Shown here piece after piece: positions 3,917-5,929 of a stretch of 5,929 nucleotides of DNA. The notes beneath the pieces are model-generated. The model did not search any database, was not told the origin of the DNA, and saw only the letters and a list, made by a program, of their open reading frames with translations. The stretch comes from an uncultured Burkholderiales bacterium (GTDB taxonomy: Bacteria > Pseudomonadota > Gammaproteobacteria > Burkholderiales > Burkholderiaceae_D). The stretch is taken from the NCBI GenBank assembly GCA_937872165.1, contig CALMOR010000228.1, positions 18,359 to 24,287 of the forward strand. Direction: 5' to 3'. Positions within the stretch are counted from its first letter, which is position 1. Every line of letters begins with the position of its first letter. A program made the position numbers and the translations under genes.

Positions 3917-5929
3917 ATGCAATCCGCGGTCATTCCTCTGAACGAGGTCGCTCGACTCGAGGCGTTAAAGGCGCTCGATGTCCTCGACTCGGATCCGGAG
4001 GCGGAGTTCGACGCCATCGTGCGCGTCGCGTCGATGGTGACCGGCATGCCGGTCTCGCTGATCAGCCTCGTCGATGCGGAGCGGCAGTGGTTCAAGGCGA
4101 ACGTCGGCCTTGCGGAAGTGACGGAGACGCCGCGCGATATCGCCTTCTGTTCGCATGCCATCCTCGGCGACCGAGTGTTCGAGGTTCCCGACGCCACGCG
4201 AGACGCCCGCTTCGCCGACAACCCGCTGGTGACCGAAGGACCCGGCATCCGCTTCTATGCCGGCGCTCCGATCCAGCTCAGTGACGGACACCGCGTCGGA
4301 ACGCTGTGCGTCGTCGACCGCGCCCCCCGACTGCTCACCGCCGCCCAGAAGGACATCCTCGTGCATCTCGCCTGCGCCGCGGGGCAGGCCCTCGAAGGAC
4401 GTCGGGCCGTCCGCACGACGCGGGAGCTGGCCGAGCAACTGGCGGAGCAGCACGAGCTGCTTCGGGTGACTCTCCAATCGATCGGTGATGCGGTCGTTAC
4501 CGCCGACGCCGATCGAAACGTCGTCTGGATGAATCCGGTTGCCGAAAGGCTGACCGGATGGACCTCTTCCGTTGCGCGCGGAGAGTCATTGCAGCGTGTC
4601 GTGAGTCTGGGAGCGCGGAGTCCTCATGACACGCAGATCGTCTCCCCGGATATCAGATTGCTGCCGGTCGCCCTGAATGTCAGGCAGCTATCGCTGACTT
4701 CCCGGTCGGGACGTCGGATCACCATCGAGTGCTCGGAGTCGCCGATCCACAACGATGTGGAACTGGCCGTCGGATTCGTCCTCGTCTTCCGCGATGTCAC
4801 GGAACAACGTCGACTCTCCAGCCAGCTGATTCACCGAGCAACCCACGATTCGCTCACGAACCTCATCAACCGGGGCGAGTTCGAAGTACGGTTGGAGCGC
4901 GCACGGGCATCGGTGCGCGCCGGGGGAGCCATCGGCGTCTTGATGTTCATCGACCTCGACCGATTCAAGGTCGTTAACGACACCTGCGGGCATGGCGCGG
5001 GCGACCGACTGTTGCAGCAAGTGTCGCGCATCCTGCGTCACTCGATGCGAGTCGGGGACACCGTCGCCCGTCTCGGCGGCGATGAATTCGGCATCCTTCT
5101 CGAAGGCTGCGCGATCGAGCTTGCGCGGCAGATCGGGCAACGGTTGTGCGAGCACATGGAGAGCTTCCGCTTCGTGCACGAAGCGCAGCGCATGCGGATC
5201 GGTACCAGCATCGGAATCGTCTCGCTCGACAACCGGTGGACGTCGGCGGCAGCGGTTCTGCAGGCGGCCGACGGCGCCTGTTACGCCGCCAAGCGGGACG
5301 GCCGCAATCGAGTGCACGTCTGGTACAAATCGGATGTTGCGATCCACGCGCTGAGCGGCGAGATGCAGTGGGCCTCGCGAATCGAGCAGGCGCTCGACGA
5401 CGACCGCTTCGTCCTCTACGCACAAGTGATCGAGCCGCTCCTGTCCCGGGAACGCGGCGTGCACGCCGAAGTCCTGCTGCGCATGCTGGACGTCGACGGC
5501 GCGCGCATCGCGCCCGGCGACTTCCTTCCCGCCGCCGAACGCTTCCAACTCGCACCGCGCGTGGATCGATGGGTCATACAACGGTCGTTGGACTGGATGC
5601 GACGCCATCCGTCGAAGGATGTCGTCGGACGCTTGAGCGTCAATCTCTCGGGCCAGTCGCTCGGCGACAGCGATTTCTGCGACTGGTTGGTCGCGCGGCT
5701 GTCCGAGGCGGGTGACGGCATCTGCCGACGACTGTGCCTGGAGATCACCGAAACATCGGCGGTGACGCATCTGTCGGCCGCTGCGAGAATCCTTGCTCGC
5801 GTGCGAGCGCTCGGTGTCCGTATCGCTCTGGACGATTTCGGCGCGGGAGCTTCTTCGTTCGGCTATCTGAAGACGCTTGTCGTCGACGTGCTCAAGATCG
5901 ATGGTCAGTTCGTGCGCGGCATTGTCGAC
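3917..5929 (+). CDS. GAF-PAS-GGDEF-EAL c-di-GMP synthase/phosphodiesterase, 3' end missing
   Basis: The frame stays open for 671 codons and leaves the window, lacking roughly the last 50-60 or more residues of the EAL domain. ATG 3917 is the first start after an in-frame TGA at 3872; no strong ribosome-binding site is visible. The GAF domain (about 23-162) includes the typical IAFCSHAIL (75-83). A linker helix leads into a PAS domain (181-300: NVVWMNPVAERLTGW, then GFVLVFRDVTEQR). The GGDEF domain (301-465) has FIDLDRFKVVND, an intact GGDEF motif at 387-391, and the inhibitory RxxD site (Arg378-Asp381) exactly five residues before it. The EAL domain (from about 485) has Gln503, EVL in place of EAL (Glu518) followed by LLR, Asn576, Glu609, the DDFG motif (639-642) and Lys660. 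All visible residues for both synthesis and degradation of c-di-GMP are thus present. No membrane segment is seen, so it is cytoplasmic. GAF and PAS ligands are unknown. Confidence 0.96.
   Translation, partial: MQSAVIPLNEVARLEALKALDVLDSDPEAEFDAIVRVASMVTGMPVSLISLVDAERQWFKANVGLAEVTETPRDIAFCSHAILGDRVFEVPDATRDARFADNPLVTEGPGIRFYAGAPIQLSDGHRVGTLCVVDRAPRLLTAAQKDILVHLACAAGQALEGRRAVRTTRELAEQLAEQHELLRVTLQSIGDAVVTADADRNVVWMNPVAERLTGWTSSVARGESLQRVVSLGARSPHDTQIVSPDIRLLPVALNVRQLSLTSRSGRRITIECSESPIHNDVELAVGFVLVFRDVTEQRRLSSQLIHRATHDSLTNLINRGEFEVRLERARASVRAGGAIGVLMFIDLDRFKVVNDTCGHGAGDRLLQQVSRILRHSMRVGDTVARLGGDEFGILLEGCAIELARQIGQRLCEHMESFRFVHEAQRMRIGTSIGIVSLDNRWTSAAAVLQAADGACYAAKRDGRNRVHVWYKSDVAIHALSGEMQWASRIEQALDDDRFVLYAQVIEPLLSRERGVHAEVLLRMLDVDGARIAPGDFLPAAERFQLAPRVDRWVIQRSLDWMRRHPSKDVVGRLSVNLSGQSLGDSDFCDWLVARLSEAGDGICRRLCLEITETSAVTHLSAAARILARVRALGVRIALDDFGAGASSFGYLKTLVVDVLKIDGQFVRGIVD

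Noticed and set aside
3871..4284. An ATG-started 137-codon frame overlapping the start of the GGDEF-EAL gene
   Set aside because: The GAF domain is encoded in the frame starting at 3917. This frame turns into Arg-rich shadow sequence after about 20 codons.
4688..5770. A 360-codon open frame on the minus strand
   Set aside because: It lies antisense to the GGDEF and EAL coding region, whose motifs are all in the plus frame. Long antisense frames are expected in GC-rich genes, and the product shows no recognisable domain.
1..5929. CRISPR, tRNA, insertion sequence or direct-repeat arrays
   Set aside because: Reading both strands showed no regularly spaced repeats, cloverleaf-like segment, transposase motif or terminal repeat pair.

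Overview
The window is GC-rich (about two thirds G+C by eye), with the strong G/C bias at third codon positions typical of a high-GC proteobacterium. The acyl-CoA thioesterase, the RsbRD-like histidine kinase and the GAF-PAS-GGDEF-EAL protein resemble versions common in Betaproteobacteria (Burkholderiales-type). That assignment rests on recalled family resemblance, not on a search. I see no mobile element, CRISPR array, tRNA or rRNA; this looks like ordinary chromosome.

Layout from left to right: (1) 1-377 (+) is the C-terminal part of a DsbA-family, FrnE-like thiol oxidoreductase whose N-terminus lies off the left edge. (2) 533-1111 (+) is an exported SRPBCC-fold protein with its own weak candidate promoter. 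(3) 1247-1447 (-) is a 66-residue charged, probably helical protein of unknown function, convergent with the SRPBCC gene. (4) 1581-2129 (-) is a hotdog-fold acyl-CoA thioesterase. (5) 2130-2578 is about 450 bases with no gene I can call confidently; it separates the divergent thioesterase and kinase genes and holds a perfect 10-bp inverted repeat and ambiguous open frames. (6) 2579-3706 (+) is a soluble sensor histidine kinase with no response regulator visible beside it. (7) 3707-3916 is a 210-base gap with two overlapping alternative hairpins and an AT-rich island. (8) 3917-5929 (+) is the first 671 codons of a soluble GAF-PAS-GGDEF-EAL protein that makes and/or degrades c-di-GMP and runs off the right edge.

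The right half is a signalling neighbourhood: a cytoplasmic kinase followed in the same direction by a c-di-GMP enzyme whose visible catalytic residues are intact in both domains. A functional link is inferred only from adjacency, since the 210-base gap suggests separate promoters. The left half is a set of apparently unrelated housekeeping or envelope genes. I found no convincing undescribed system. The points most worth checking are the unusual Asp in the kinase H-box, the small charged protein, and the structured intergenic regions.
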